Positions 26,831-36,340 are shown, numbered from the stretch's first letter. The stretch is 64,000 nt of DNA from MTP4 sp052056915 (GCF_052056915.1 NZ_CP195119.1:806001-870000); one strand, 5' to 3'. Program-made: numbers and translations. The notes: generated by a model from the sequence alone, not told the origin.

Positions 26831-27397
26831 ATGAAAGCAAAGATCATTGTTTTGCTCCTCGTATTAAGCGCCGTGCTCCTTTCAGGATGTGTGGGAGACG
26901 AACAGCCTGCTGAGGAAGAAGAAATCCCTGAAGAGGAAGTGGCTCCTGAAGAAAACGAAACTTCTGAAGAGGAAATGATTCCTGAAGAAGAAATAACACC
27001 AGAAGAAAACGAAACTTCTGAAGAGGAAATGATTCCTGAAGAAGAAGTAACACCAGAAGAAAACGAAACTTCTGAAGAGGAAGCTCCTGAAGAGGAAGAT
27101 GCTTCCGAGGGACCAACAATCATAAGTCCTGAAACTAGTACAAAAACTTACACCGTAAGAATAGAGAACTTCAGAGCTTCCCCTTCAAGCCTTGTGATCG
27201 AGGAAGGAGATACCGTTGCTTGGATTAATTTCCAGGACAGACTCTTCACCCTGGTCAGCGAAGAAGGACTTTTTGAGAATAAAAACCTGGTATACAGGCG
27301 CAGCTACCCTTATACCTTTGAAGAAGCTGGCACCTATAACTTCAGCGTCCTCGGGCAGGGTAGGATGGACGTTACCATAACCGTAGAAGAGCCCTGA
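26831..27397 (+). CDS. Lipoprotein with acidic repeat linker and cupredoxin-like domain
   Basis: A 188-residue lipoprotein: signal KIIVLLLVLSAVLLSGC (lipobox LSGC), then an acidic linker of about 75 residues built from a 60-bp DNA repeat (PEENETSEEEMIPEEE units), then a plastocyanin-like domain of about 85 residues (TVRIENFRASPSSLVIEEGD, WINFQDRLFTLVSEEG, YTFEEAGTYNFSVLG). In copper proteins of this family the positions here filled by F, V and Q would be His, Cys and His, so copper binding is unlikely. I use the ATG at 26831, since the conserved signal starts there. It probably sits outside the membrane; its function is unknown. Confidence 0.75.
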   Translation: MKAKIIVLLLVLSAVLLSGCVGDEQPAEEEEIPEEEVAPEENETSEEEMIPEEEITPEENETSEEEMIPEEEVTPEENETSEEEAPEEEDASEGPTIISPETSTKTYTVRIENFRASPSSLVIEEGDTVAWINFQDRLFTLVSEEGLFENKNLVYRRSYPYTFEEAGTYNFSVLGQGRMDVTITVEEP

Positions 27398-27978
27398 AAA
27401 GGAAACAGCTCTCCGGAATATATTCCAGATCCCGAAAAAACATTACTTTTAACCGGAAGCACAGGAAATATATTCCAGCCACCTAACTGAAATTAAACCG
27501 GAAGGGGGAAAACCCTCTTCCAAAAAATTCTTTTTTTGATTATCCCGGACTACTCCCACATCTATTTTCAAATATGACATGACCGGTCCCATTGTCCGGA
27601 CCAGGATATCTGAAAATTTTCTGATCTCATTTGAAATATATTCACGAAAATGTTATTATTTATAAAAGGCTTATATTAAATGGGAGTAAAGGAAAGGAAC
27701 TGCCAGAGAAAGGGGGTGTGATTAAATCAGATAATTGGATCAAAACAACTTGATCCGGATTCAAAAACTGATGTACTATTCCTTTCAAATCTCCAATGAA
27801 AATCTTTCAGGACATCAAACTAACAACCTTTCAGGCTCCCTCAACGGGAATTCTTCAAATTCCCTGCCCAGAAGAGCCGGAAAAAATCAATCCGGATGCG
27901 TAATTCCGGTTTGTTCGGGCAGCTATGGATAAAAATGACCATTACTGTAAAATACGATATCAAAGAATAGCATTGCAG
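27398..27978. promoter_or_regulatory. Spacer with TATA box and long leader before trm1
   Basis: A good TATA box (TTTATAAAAGGC, 27659-27670) points right. Transcription from about 27695 would give a leader of nearly 290 nt before trm1, or a separate short transcript. A purine-rich AAAGGGGGTGTG stretch lies near 27710. No convincing protein or named RNA is visible. Confidence 0.35.
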
Positions 27979-29139
27979 ATGACCCTTAAAACCATAATGG
28001 AAGGCACGACAGAGGTTTCAGTTCCGGTCCCGCCCCGGGATGCGGCCTTCCCTCCCTCTGCGGCACCGGTATTTTATAACCCGGAGATGGAACTCAACCG
28101 CGACATCAATGTTGCAGCAACTGCAGCTTTCGTGGACAGACTGCTCGGAAAGAGGGATATGCAAAGGGAAGAGGTCCGTTACGTGGATGCCTTTTCCGCA
28201 TCGGGAATCAGGGGGCTCCGGGTCGCAGGGGAAGTAGGAATCCACGCTACCCTGAACGACTGGAGCCAGGAGGCATTTGAGCTCATTCAGCAGAACATCA
28301 AACTCAACGGGCTGGAGGAAAAAGCGGAGGGATGCCGGAAGAATGCAAACGTACTGCTCCACGAGCAGAGATTCCACATCGTGGACATCGACCCCTTCGG
28401 GACCCCCTCTCCCTTTCTGGACGCGGCTTCCTCATCGGTCATGAACCTGCTTTCGGTTACGGCAACTGATACCGCACCTCTTTGCGGAGCCCACCTGAAT
28501 TCGGGGATCAGGAAGTATGCGGCCGTGCCCCTTAACACGGAATTCCACAGTGAGATGGGGATGAGGGTCCTGCTCGGGGCCTGCGCCCGGGAACTTGCAA
28601 AACACGAAAAATCAATGGACCCCCTGCTCTCCCATGTAACCCGGCACTACGTCCGCAGTTACCTTGCAGTGCGTCAGGGAGCGAAACAGGCGGACAGAAC
28701 CCTTAAATCCGTAGGCTTCCTCGCCCACTGCCCGAAATGCGGTTTCAGGCAACCCGTAGAAGGACTTGCCGTGCACATTGACCGGGAATGCCCTGTCTGC
28801 GGGGCCGGCACGAATATTGCAGGTCCGCTCTGGCTCGGCCCCTTGAGGGAGCCTGCATTTTGCAATGAGGTGCTTGTCGAAATGGAAAAGCGCCCTCTCA
28901 GGACAAAAGAAAAAGCCATGAAGATAATCAGCTTCTGCAGGGACGAACTCGACATACCAATGTTCTACGACCAGCACGTAATCTGCAAGGAACTGGGAGT
29001 TTCGGCTACAGGCATCGAAGGTTTTCTCGAAGCCCTGAGAGCAAACGGGTTTGAAGCCTCACGTACCCATTTCAGCGGAACTTCATTCAAGACGGACGCC
29101 ACACTTCCGGAAATTAAGGAAATAATCCGTTCCCTGTAA
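27979..29139 (+). CDS. trm1: tRNA (guanine(26)-N2)-dimethyltransferase Trm1
   Basis: Forms N2,N2-dimethylguanosine at tRNA position 26. Key features are MEGTTEVSVPVP, VFYNPEMELNRDINVA, SAM motif DAFSASGIRGLRVA (about 85-98 from the longer start), and the catalytic-type DIDPFGTPSPFLDAA. The C-terminal zinc motif is CPKCGF...CPVCGAG, followed by GPLWLGPL. I place the start at MTLKTIMEG, giving 386 residues, the usual length; an in-frame ATG at 27925 would add 18 residues unlike the family. Neither start has a strong ribosome site. Confidence 0.93.
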   Translation: MTLKTIMEGTTEVSVPVPPRDAAFPPSAAPVFYNPEMELNRDINVAATAAFVDRLLGKRDMQREEVRYVDAFSASGIRGLRVAGEVGIHATLNDWSQEAFELIQQNIKLNGLEEKAEGCRKNANVLLHEQRFHIVDIDPFGTPSPFLDAASSSVMNLLSVTATDTAPLCGAHLNSGIRKYAAVPLNTEFHSEMGMRVLLGACARELAKHEKSMDPLLSHVTRHYVRSYLAVRQGAKQADRTLKSVGFLAHCPKCGFRQPVEGLAVHIDRECPVCGAGTNIAGPLWLGPLREPAFCNEVLVEMEKRPLRTKEKAMKIISFCRDELDIPMFYDQHVICKELGVSATGIEGFLEALRANGFEASRTHFSGTSFKTDATLPEIKEIIRSL

Positions 29140-29425
29140 AAAATCTCAAAAATTTCAAGCAGTCAAAAAGCCTGAAACCCTCTCAAAAGTATAAAAACTT
29201 AAAACTTCAAAGAAGTCCAAAAATCTCAAAAGTTTCAGAAGAGCTCAAAAATCTTAAAAGATTCAGGAAAGCTGAAGCTCAGAGAAAAATAAGGAAGACA
29301 AAATCAAAACGAAGTATTAGAAGATTAACTGTCAAAATATTATGCAAAAATTATTAAATGATAAAAAATATTTGGGTCTGTAAGATCCAGAGGCAACCCG
29401 CCATAAGGCACTCCAATGTGATATT
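29140..29425. repeat. Spacer with degenerate A-rich repeats
   Basis: Variants of aaaatctcaaaagtttcag recur between 29140 and 29270. The last 90 bp are AT-rich and probably hold the promoter of the winged-helix gene. No gene is seen. Confidence 0.5.
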
Positions 29426-30070
29426 ATGTCCGACGATGATGCAGAAAAATTGTTTTTGCAGGAAAAACCCACTCTTGCACTGCTTATTATAGGCTCGATG
29501 GAAAAGACCTACGCATCCGTGATTTCAAAAGAGATAGATTCCACTTTTGCCCATACCACGAGGATCCTCACCAAAATGGAACAGTGCGGACTTATCAGAT
29601 TCACATTCGAGGGGCGGATCAAATTTGTTGAACTTACGGAATACGGAAAAGATGTCGAAATCGCCCTCAAGGAGTTCCGGAATGTCATCCGGGAAGCAGC
29701 CCCCCCGGAAGAAGCCGAAGCAGCCGGAGAAGCGGCAGCCACGGGAACAGGGGGAGAAAGCCCTGGATCTGCGGCTGGAAAAGCGGCAGAAGAAGCAAGA
29801 GAAGCCGAAAAAATAAAGGAGCTCGACCCGATAAATAAGGAAATCCTTGAGAAAATCAGGAACTTCAGGGAAAAGATCGAGAACATCCACCGGGAAGCTC
29901 TGGAACAGGGAGACAGCAGGGATATGATTTCCCGAAAACTGGGCCCCTACAGCCGGGACATCAAAAAACTCAGGAACATGATTGAAACAGCTGAAAGCCC
30001 CATTGATGAAGTTGTTACGGAATCCCTGGAAGAAAGTTCCAGCCTCCTTGAATCTTACCTTAAACGTTGA
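29426..30070 (+). CDS. Winged-helix protein with alanine-rich linker and C-terminal coiled coil
   Basis: A 214-residue protein. Residues 10-90 look like a MarR/ArsR-type winged helix (KPTLALLIIGSMEKTYASVI, then FAHTTRILTKMEQCGLIRFT and GRIKFVELTEYG). A 40-residue Ala/Gly/Glu linker follows, then a helical region (about 130-210; EILEKIRNFREKIENIHREA) that may mediate dimer or partner contact. It is likely a DNA-binding regulator or chromatin-associated protein; the target is unknown. It stands alone between trm1 and DUF2110. Confidence 0.75.
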   Translation: MSDDDAEKLFLQEKPTLALLIIGSMEKTYASVISKEIDSTFAHTTRILTKMEQCGLIRFTFEGRIKFVELTEYGKDVEIALKEFRNVIREAAPPEEAEAAGEAAATGTGGESPGSAAGKAAEEAREAEKIKELDPINKEILEKIRNFREKIENIHREALEQGDSRDMISRKLGPYSRDIKKLRNMIETAESPIDEVVTESLEESSSLLESYLKR

Positions 30071-30240
30071 TTACCAGATTTGAGTACCTTAAACGTATGA
30101 TACCTTTAAACATAGGTACCTTAAAATTACCAGATTTGAGTTCGGTGAACGTATGATACCTTTAAACATAGGTACCTTAAATATAAGGTACCTTAAAATT
30201 AGATCCTTAAACGCAGATCCTTAAAAGTAGATCCTTAAAC
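30071..30240. repeat. 56-bp direct repeat (two copies) and short ggtacctta-type repeats
   Basis: The segment starting ttaccagatttgag at 30071 is repeated at 30127 with about 90 percent identity. Further pieces (ataaggtaccttaaa, then agatccttaaac three times) follow. The spacer 30071-30471 has no gene. Confidence 0.85.
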
Positions 30241-30471
30241 ATATGATACCTTAAACATTGAGATCCACATCATAAATTAATAAAAGCCCTGAAGGTTGAA
30301 ACTCAACTTCACAAACGGTACTCAGCTTTAATATTGGAATACATTGCACTTTTGGTACCCGCCTTATACGTTTATATCCAGCTTTAGCATTCATACTCTC
30401 CTTAAAATCGGGAATCATTTTCATTTGACTCGACGGAATTTAAAATTCAAAGTTGATACGGCAGGAAGAAC

Positions 30472-31167
30472 ATGAAAAAAGTAGTCATACTGCAACCCCT
30501 ATATGGAAACCGGGAAAGGGCGATTAATTCCCTTAGAGCCCTTATTGAAAACGAATTGAAAGAACTTGAAGTGGAGTTTGAAATATCAGTTGCCTCTGAC
30601 CAGTGGGCGGAGATAAGCCTTGAAGGGGAAGACGAAGATGTCTCCAGAAACTTCCTGGTTTCGAAATACGGAACCCCTGCCAATAAAGCCGAACCTGGAA
30701 AAGTATACAGGGGTTTTATCCTGGCCGTCGAGGAAGATTTACTCGTGGTCAACATCGGTTTTCCTGTGAGGGTCGAAGCCAGGGAGCTAAAGGCCCTGGG
30801 TAGTGGGAAAGCAAAACAGCTTGCTGCAAGGTTCGGGCTGATTCCCCACCTTCCGGCAGAAATCGAAATCATTGAAAGCAAAGGCAACCGTCACAGGGCA
30901 AGGTTCAGCAAGCAGCAGCTTGACCTCTGGTGGGAGTGGAAAAAGGCAGGCACGGACAGAGTAACAATAAATGCTGCCACCCGTTCGGAGATAAAAAGCG
31001 CAATCAAAAAAACCGGACACGGCAAGGACATTTACGAGATAGAACGCCTGGGGCTCCTGGAACACGCAATCGTCTGCAGGGAAAAGACAGACGGACCGGG
31101 GATCGTAGCCGCAATAGGCCCGCTCCTGAAATCGGAAATGGGAGTCGTGATAGGAAGCGCCGATTGA
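30472..31167 (+). CDS. DUF2110 family protein
   Basis: A 231-residue archaeal protein matching DUF2110: N-terminal VVILQPLYGNRERAINSLRA, central VSRNFLVSKYGTP and GKVYRGFILAVEEDLLVVNI, and C-terminal GHGKDIYEIERLGLLEHAIV. The family is restricted to archaea. The beta-rich central part resembles an S1/OB-type nucleic acid-binding fold, but no function has been shown. AGGAA precedes the ATG. It is monocistronic here. Confidence 0.82.
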   Translation: MKKVVILQPLYGNRERAINSLRALIENELKELEVEFEISVASDQWAEISLEGEDEDVSRNFLVSKYGTPANKAEPGKVYRGFILAVEEDLLVVNIGFPVRVEARELKALGSGKAKQLAARFGLIPHLPAEIEIIESKGNRHRARFSKQQLDLWWEWKKAGTDRVTINAATRSEIKSAIKKTGHGKDIYEIERLGLLEHAIVCREKTDGPGIVAAIGPLLKSEMGVVIGSAD

Positions 31168-31407
31168 TCGGCATCCTAACAGCCCCGAAATATTAATAAT
31201 TATTTTACCAGATGGCGAAAGGCTGGTGAAATAAATTGAAAGATAATAATATAAATAGCGTTTAAAAAAGAGTGAATGTTATAAAGAAATTTTCAGAAAA
31301 TAATTTTGACTGGAATCCAGAACCGTACTTTGCTGGTGTAAGCGAGAACCTTAATCAGGATTCTGTAATAAGAAAACGGGATCAGCGGTCTTAATCAGAA
31401 ACCGCAG

Positions 31408-32154
31408 TCAGGGCACCGTAATCTCGAAAATACAGTGTCCGTGCCCGGTCCCATAGCATTCTTTTTCCCGGACCCGGAATTCCCTGCCCAGCTTACCGCA
31501 GAGGATGCCTTCGATGAGGCCTTCACTCAGGGCACAGAAAGGCTTCCCGATAACGGGCATCGACTCGGCCTTGAAAGGGTCTTCAATGAGGAGGGAAAGA
31601 GGTTCGGTTTTGAGCATGGAAAGCCTTCCGTTTCCCCCGGATTCCAGGAAGTATCCGATTTCTTCCAGGAGCCCTTCGAGGGTTTCGGACTCAAAAGCGG
31701 ATGAAAGGTGGACACCAATGTCGCATCCGATCTTTTTTACAATAGGGACATTATCAATCCCGTAGGCTTCGAACCCGAAGCGTAAAGCATGGTAGACGGA
31801 TTCCATAAAGGAAAAACGGTCTTTTTTCCCGTTTCTGGCAACCTTTTGCAGCAGACTGTTATAGTGTTCATGGACAGGTTTCTGGGAGCAGCCCATGTAA
31901 TGAGAGGTGAGGGAATAGATTTTCCGGCGGCGGTCAGCAGGATCAACCATTTCCTCTACGAGTTCGGTGGTCCTGAGGTTGTTGAGGTGTACGGAAATCG
32001 TGGACTTTGCCTTTGCCGTGTATTTTACGATTTCATCAAATGACCTCGAATCTTCCCTGAGGAGATTGAGAATTTGCAGCTTTACCGGACTGTCCACCGC
32101 AACAAGCCCGGATTCCGTGTAAAAAAATTCTGTTTTATTCTCAAGCCTTCCCAT
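31408..32154 (-). CDS. ArsR-like HTH regulator with V4R ligand domain
   Basis: A 248-residue protein. Residues 1-90 are a winged helix (SPVKLQILNLLREDSRSFDE, STISVHLNNLRTTELVEEMV). The remainder is a V4R domain (GIDNVPIVKKIGCDIGVHLS, then ECYGTGHGHCIFEI), a small-molecule-binding fold found in regulators of hydrocarbon and methanogen metabolism. The cysteine/histidine motif near the end may bind metal. The frame stays open 91 codons further upstream, but that part overlaps pspA and is unlike protein, so I start at MGRLENK. It is divergent from pspA, and the two promoters share the 214-bp gap. Confidence 0.85.
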   Translation of the reverse strand: MGRLENKTEFFYTESGLVAVDSPVKLQILNLLREDSRSFDEIVKYTAKAKSTISVHLNNLRTTELVEEMVDPADRRRKIYSLTSHYMGCSQKPVHEHYNSLLQKVARNGKKDRFSFMESVYHALRFGFEAYGIDNVPIVKKIGCDIGVHLSSAFESETLEGLLEEIGYFLESGGNGRLSMLKTEPLSLLIEDPFKAESMPVIGKPFCALSEGLIEGILCGKLGREFRVREKECYGTGHGHCIFEITVP

Positions 32155-32181
32155 AATATCTTTATATAAGTTGTTTTTTGG

Positions 32182-32190
32182 ATATATAAA
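32182..32190 (-). promoter_or_regulatory. TATA box of the V4R regulator
   Basis: On the minus strand TTTATATAT lies 28-36 nt before the start codon, implying a leaderless or nearly leaderless mRNA. A second TATA-like CTTATATAA (32160-32169) lies too close to the start to act for this gene. Confidence 0.4.
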
Positions 32191-32368
32191 ACGTTCGCAG
32201 GGTTGCGAATAATCGATATTAATATATAAATATGAAGTTATAAATTGTGAAGCTTCAGGTCCCCTTCCGAAGAAAGCTCCTCCCCCGAATAGGATGAATC
32301 CCCCGGCAAAAAAATAAAAATACCAGCCTCTCCAATTAACAGGTAGCAAGAAAAAATCGGGGGAAAAC

Positions 32369-33124
32369 ATGGGGTTAATCAACCGGATGGAAACGGTCTT
32401 CAAGTCGAAGATGAACAAAGTGCTCAACAGGATGGAAGATCCCAGGGAAACACTGGACTATTCCTATGAAAAACAGCTCGAAATGCTTCAAGACGTAAAA
32501 AGGGGAGTTGCCGAGGTGACCACCTCAAAAAAGCGCCTCCAGCTCCAGCGGGCAAAACTGATGCAGAGCGTGGGCAAACTTGACTCCCAGGCAAAAGACG
32601 CGGTCACGGCTGACAGGGAAGACCTTGCAAGGATGGCCCTTGAACGGAAAGCCGCCCTCATGCAGCAGGTAGAGGGCATCGACACGGAAATCTCCGAGCT
32701 TGAGAAACAGGAAGAGAAGCTCATTGCCTCCGAAAAACGCCTCTCCACCAAAGTAGAGATCTTCAGGACCCGGAAAGAGTCCATAAAAGCCGGGTATTCC
32801 GCAGCTGAAGCCCAGGTCCGGATCAACGAGTCCGTAACCGGGATCAGCGAAGAGATGGCGGACGTGGGGCTTGCAATCGAGAGGGCCGAAAACAAGACCG
32901 AAGAAATGAAAGCCCGGGCAGAGGCCATCGACGAACTCATGGAAGTCGGGACTCTGGAAGACCTTACAGGCCCTCAGGACGATATCGAGCGGGAACTTGC
33001 AAAAATCAGCGCCCAGACAAGTATTGAGTCAGAACTTGCCAGGCTCAAAGCCGAAGCAGGCAAAGAACCCGAAAAACCAGAAAAACCAGAAGGCAAAGAA
33101 GCAGGCAAGGGGGCAGAGAAATGA
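32369..33124 (+). CDS. pspA: Phage shock protein A (PspA/IM30/Vipp1 family)
   Basis: A membrane-binding, ESCRT-III-like coiled-coil protein of 251 residues that stabilises damaged membranes. It starts with the amphipathic helix MGLINRMETVFKSKMNKVL, followed by MEDPRETLDYSYEKQLEMLQ, then long heptad-rich helices to about residue 225. The lysine/proline/glutamate-rich C-terminal 30 residues are a tail. It overlaps the next gene by 4 nt (ATGA), so PspA and PspAA are translationally coupled. Confidence 0.94.
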   Translation: MGLINRMETVFKSKMNKVLNRMEDPRETLDYSYEKQLEMLQDVKRGVAEVTTSKKRLQLQRAKLMQSVGKLDSQAKDAVTADREDLARMALERKAALMQQVEGIDTEISELEKQEEKLIASEKRLSTKVEIFRTRKESIKAGYSAAEAQVRINESVTGISEEMADVGLAIERAENKTEEMKARAEAIDELMEVGTLEDLTGPQDDIERELAKISAQTSIESELARLKAEAGKEPEKPEKPEGKEAGKGAEK

Positions 33125-33399
33125 TAATCAGGATTATGGGCGAAGGGCAGTTCCGGGTGCCTGCAGCCCTCTACGACGAACTGAACGTGTTGGACAATCG
33201 CATAGTGGACTTTGTGGCCGAAGGGAAAGCCGGGGAGTTCAGAAGCGAACTTGAAAAGCTGGTCGCCATGATCAGGGCAAAAGGAACTGAAGTAGCGGCG
33301 GAAGAAATCGTGGAATCGGACATCATCGTGCCCCCGGAAGACCTCAGCCTTGAAGAAGCAAAAGAAGTGTTTACGGGGACCGGGATTTTCGAGGATTGA
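33121..33399 (+). CDS. PspA-associated protein PspAA
   Basis: A 92-residue protein that starts inside the pspA stop (ATGA overlap). It matches the PspAA domain seen next to PspA in archaea and actinobacteria: MIIRIMGEGQFRVPAALYDE, LDNRIVDFVAEGKAGEF, and DIIVPPEDLSLEEAKEVFTG. It probably forms part of a PspA regulatory or membrane-repair complex. The acidic C-terminus (GTGIFED) is typical. Confidence 0.85.
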   Translation: MIIRIMGEGQFRVPAALYDELNVLDNRIVDFVAEGKAGEFRSELEKLVAMIRAKGTEVAAEEIVESDIIVPPEDLSLEEAKEVFTGTGIFED

Positions 33400-33662
33400 A
33401 ACACAGCATTTTCTGCTTCGGCTTTCAGGATTATGGATCTCAGAGGTACAGCCCTTAGAGGTGCAGCTTCCAGAATACTTTAGATATATACAACACAGGA
33501 GCAGTTGCCAATGACACGTGCGCAACTGCTAATGATGTGGAAGCAACTTTAAAAATCAAGCTGCTGCTCCTCAGGAATCAAAACAAATAGAGATAGAAAT
33601 AAAAATAGGGATCGAAAAATAGAGATAGAAAGAGAAAATTAGAAGGCTTCAGGAGCCCACAG

Positions 33663-34100
33663 TCAACGCACAACAATTACCGGAACTTTTGAGTGCCGGA
33701 CAACATTCTCTGCCACACTGCCGATAAGGAACCTTTTAATTCCTGTCAAACCCTGTGTGCCCATCACTATCAGGTCAATACCGTTTTTCTCTGCATAGTC
33801 AAGGATTTGTTCGGCAGGGCTGCCTTTCAGCAATACCAGCTCCACCTTGACTTCAGCTCCTTTTCCGGCTTTTTCAACATCTGCAGTCGCAAGTTCCCCC
33901 CTATCAGTCAGATATTCCTCAAAAGGTTCGGCCCAGCCCATAACCTTTCCCGAAACTTTTGCATGCTCATCGGAAACGACGTACACAGCGTACACTTCAG
34001 CACCGCTTACCTTCGCAATATCTATTCCATGAGAAACAGCTCTTCTGGCGTTTTCCGAACCATCAGTTGCAATCAAGATTTTTTTGAAAAGATTCCCCAT
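33663..34100 (-). CDS. Universal stress protein, UspA family
   Basis: A 145-residue single Usp domain: KKILIATDGSENARRAVSHG at the start and the ATP-binding GTQGLTGIKRFLIGSVAENV near 113-132, which fits the G-2x-G-9x-G-S/T motif of ATP-binding Usp proteins. VVRHSKVPVIVV closes the domain. GGTGGAG precedes the start. It probably acts in general stress tolerance. It lies between the pspA-pspAA pair and the pspAB/htpX genes. Confidence 0.93.
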   Translation of the reverse strand: MGNLFKKILIATDGSENARRAVSHGIDIAKVSGAEVYAVYVVSDEHAKVSGKVMGWAEPFEEYLTDRGELATADVEKAGKGAEVKVELVLLKGSPAEQILDYAEKNGIDLIVMGTQGLTGIKRFLIGSVAENVVRHSKVPVIVVR

Positions 34101-34334
34101 CGTATATCAACTCCACCTAATTCTGTAATATAAAATATGGAGTTATTACTATTAAAATATCATCCCGGAGGGTCTGAATTCTGCAATAAAGGGCTCAAAC
34201 AATTGATAATTAAAATTGAGACACATGTAAAATTAATTAATAAAAACAGTACCGGAAAACTACGAATTGAATTGAAGTTTAGGCAAGAAATATATTCATT
34301 AGGGGACAAGCGAAGGTCGATAAAGGAGGATTAC

Positions 34335-35555
34335 ATGAATTCCAGATTCCTGAAAAAATTGTTTACATTAGCTTTGATTTTAGTCCTGCTATCCTTCAGC
34401 GGTTGCGTTGATAACAATGAAGAAGACCAGCCACTGGAAAATGAAAACAGAGAACCTGTCGAAGCTTTCGTATACGGAACTGTCCCCGTGGAAGAAGTGC
34501 ATGTCGAGATGAAAAAGACGGTAATCCCGCCCGAAATAAGCATCTCCGTAAAAGGTAACCTGCCAGACGGCTGCACCGGGATTGACCGGGAGAACATCAC
34601 GATGGAAAAGGAAAACGGGAACATCACAATCGGAATACCCACTATAAGGCCTGCTGATGCGGTCTGTACCGAAGCCCTGGTGCCTTTCGAAGAAAAGATC
34701 CCGCTTGATGTTGAAGGCTTTGAGGTCGGCAACTATACGGTATCCGTAAATGGGATCGAAACAAGCTTTGAACTTACTGCTTACGACATCGTGGCCCCGG
34801 ACGAAACCTACGCTCCCGGAAAAGCGGCTGTTGAGGACGTAACGGTAATAATGACAAGGTCCATTCCTCCGCAGGTAAGGGCAGTGGTCTCCGGGATGCT
34901 TGCCGGAAACTGTGAAAGGATCGATGTAGGGAACATATCAATCGAAAGGCAGGGCCGGGTAATCCTCGTGGAGCTTCCAACCCTGAGCCGGACAAACGCT
35001 CCCTGCACCATGAACCTGGCACCCTTTACGGAGTACATCCCTATCAACATCGAAGGCCTTGAACCGGGAGAATACACAGTCTCGGTAAACGGGGTAAACG
35101 GCACCTTTGTCCTGGGTGATTACGGAGTTCCTTCAGAGCCATCCGAGCCATCCGAGCCATCCGAGCCATCCAAACCCTCAGAGAATACTTCAGGCGAAGA
35201 TGCGGAAACTTACGGGCTTATTGAAGGAAACATCCTCTTTGAAGGCCTTGAAGAAATTATAGAAGACGTTACTGTTTACATCCGGCTTGATGATGTAAGT
35301 CTTGCGGATGCCCCGTCGACAGTGATCTCGGAGACCGTTATTGAAAATGTGTCGGTGGCCCCGGAAGAAAATAAAGTTCCTTTCACCCTTGGCTTCCCGG
35401 AACTTGTGGCAAACAGGATGTATTCGCTCTATGTCCATGTAGATGTTGACGGAGACGGGAAAGTCTCAAAGGGAGACTACGTAACCACGATGCACAACGG
35501 TGTACCCACTGACCAGGACACGGTAAATATGGACGTGACGGTTGAACGCGTGTGA
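34335..35555 (+). CDS. Lipoprotein with two homologous domains and a C-terminal YbaY-like domain
   Basis: A 406-residue lipoprotein that I start at the ATG at 34335, preceded by AAGGAGG; the frame open upstream of it is not protein-like. The signal ends in LSFSGC. Two related domains of about 105 residues follow (VPVEEVHVEMKKTVIPPEIS... and AAVEDVTVIMTRSIPPQVRA...). Each has two cysteines at matching sites and ends GxYTVSVNG, so a duplication is evident. A SEP repeat linker leads to a YbaY/YscW-like domain (IEGNILFEGLEEIIEDVTVY, then VDVDGDGKVSKGDYVTT). It is probably anchored outside the membrane; its role is unknown. Confidence 0.8.
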   Translation: MNSRFLKKLFTLALILVLLSFSGCVDNNEEDQPLENENREPVEAFVYGTVPVEEVHVEMKKTVIPPEISISVKGNLPDGCTGIDRENITMEKENGNITIGIPTIRPADAVCTEALVPFEEKIPLDVEGFEVGNYTVSVNGIETSFELTAYDIVAPDETYAPGKAAVEDVTVIMTRSIPPQVRAVVSGMLAGNCERIDVGNISIERQGRVILVELPTLSRTNAPCTMNLAPFTEYIPINIEGLEPGEYTVSVNGVNGTFVLGDYGVPSEPSEPSEPSEPSKPSENTSGEDAETYGLIEGNILFEGLEEIIEDVTVYIRLDDVSLADAPSTVISETVIENVSVAPEENKVPFTLGFPELVANRMYSLYVHVDVDGDGKVSKGDYVTTMHNGVPTDQDTVNMDVTVERV

Positions 35556-35663
35556 ACCGTCAAAAAAACGATAGAAAACCGTCGGGAACTAAGGAAAAGG
35601 AAATTTCAGGATTTGAAAGGTCAAAAAGGAACTAAGGAAAAGGAAATTTCAGGATGTGGAAAA

Positions 35664-36284
35664 TTAGAAGGGAATTCCCCACAGAGGATACCATTTTTCC
35701 ACATCTTTTTCAATGGGGAGTTCCCGCTCCATCCCGGTCCTGAGCCTGAATTCCATTGGAGTATCCCTTTTCTTTCCCGCAAGCGGCACAAAAGGATAAT
35801 AACTGCCCTGCTTGAAATTGTAGATCCAGTAAACTACTTTTTTGCCGGTATGCCTCCCGGCTTCCGGACCTTCAAGCTTACCTTCACCCTCAGCCTCAAA
35901 ACGGTAGATTGCACAGAGAAGCTGCTTCCCGAAACCGTGTTCCTCAAGGGTCTGGCTTACCAGGTGCAGGTTTACGACCAGGTCTTCAAAGTCAGGGTCT
36001 TTGAAAATTGTCCAGAGGAAATTGTATTCGTCTTTTTCAAGCCTGTATTCAGTCCCGGTTTCTTTTGCGCCGTACTCCAGAAGTTCCTCAATCTCTTTCC
36101 GGGCACTGGTATAGGCGGAAGCTTCGATGGGCTTGAAGCAAATCCCTGCCTTTCCGGAAGGTTCCAGGCCCATACTGGTTTCCAGGGTGATGCTGGCCGT
36201 GGAGATCGCAAAGAGTTTATCAGGCCGTGATTTAGGAAGGCTGCTCCTTCCAAGGACGGCGTCCACGAGATCCCTTAACCCCAT
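35664..36284 (-). CDS. PspAB-like PspA/HtpX-associated protein
   Basis: A 206-residue soluble protein resembling PspAB, which accompanies PspA and HtpX in actinobacteria and archaea: MGLRDLVDAVLGRSSLPKSR, then LFAISTASITLETSMGLEPS and GKAGICFKPIEASAYTSARK, then LVVNLHLVSQTLEEHGFGKQ. No catalytic motif is visible. The htpX gene lies just upstream on the same strand, with only the 25-bp repeat array between. Family assignment is from memory of the sequence pattern; function as a partner in membrane-protein quality control is inferred. Confidence 0.72.
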   Translation of the reverse strand: MGLRDLVDAVLGRSSLPKSRPDKLFAISTASITLETSMGLEPSGKAGICFKPIEASAYTSARKEIEELLEYGAKETGTEYRLEKDEYNFLWTIFKDPDFEDLVVNLHLVSQTLEEHGFGKQLLCAIYRFEAEGEGKLEGPEAGRHTGKKVVYWIYNFKQGSYYPFVPLAGKKRDTPMEFRLRTGMERELPIEKDVEKWYPLWGIPF

Positions 36285-36340
36285 TTTAGTTCAACTCTCC
36301 CATCTTCCACGTCTTCTTCATCTTCCTCATATTCCCCATC

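Noticed and set aside
27735..27932. Plus-strand 65-codon frame before trm1
   Set aside because: No ribosome site and Asn/Ser-rich random sequence; treated as leader.
32155..32427. N-terminal extension of the V4R regulator
   Set aside because: The extra 91 codons overlap the divergent pspA start and promoters and are not protein-like; conserved sequence starts at MGRLENK.
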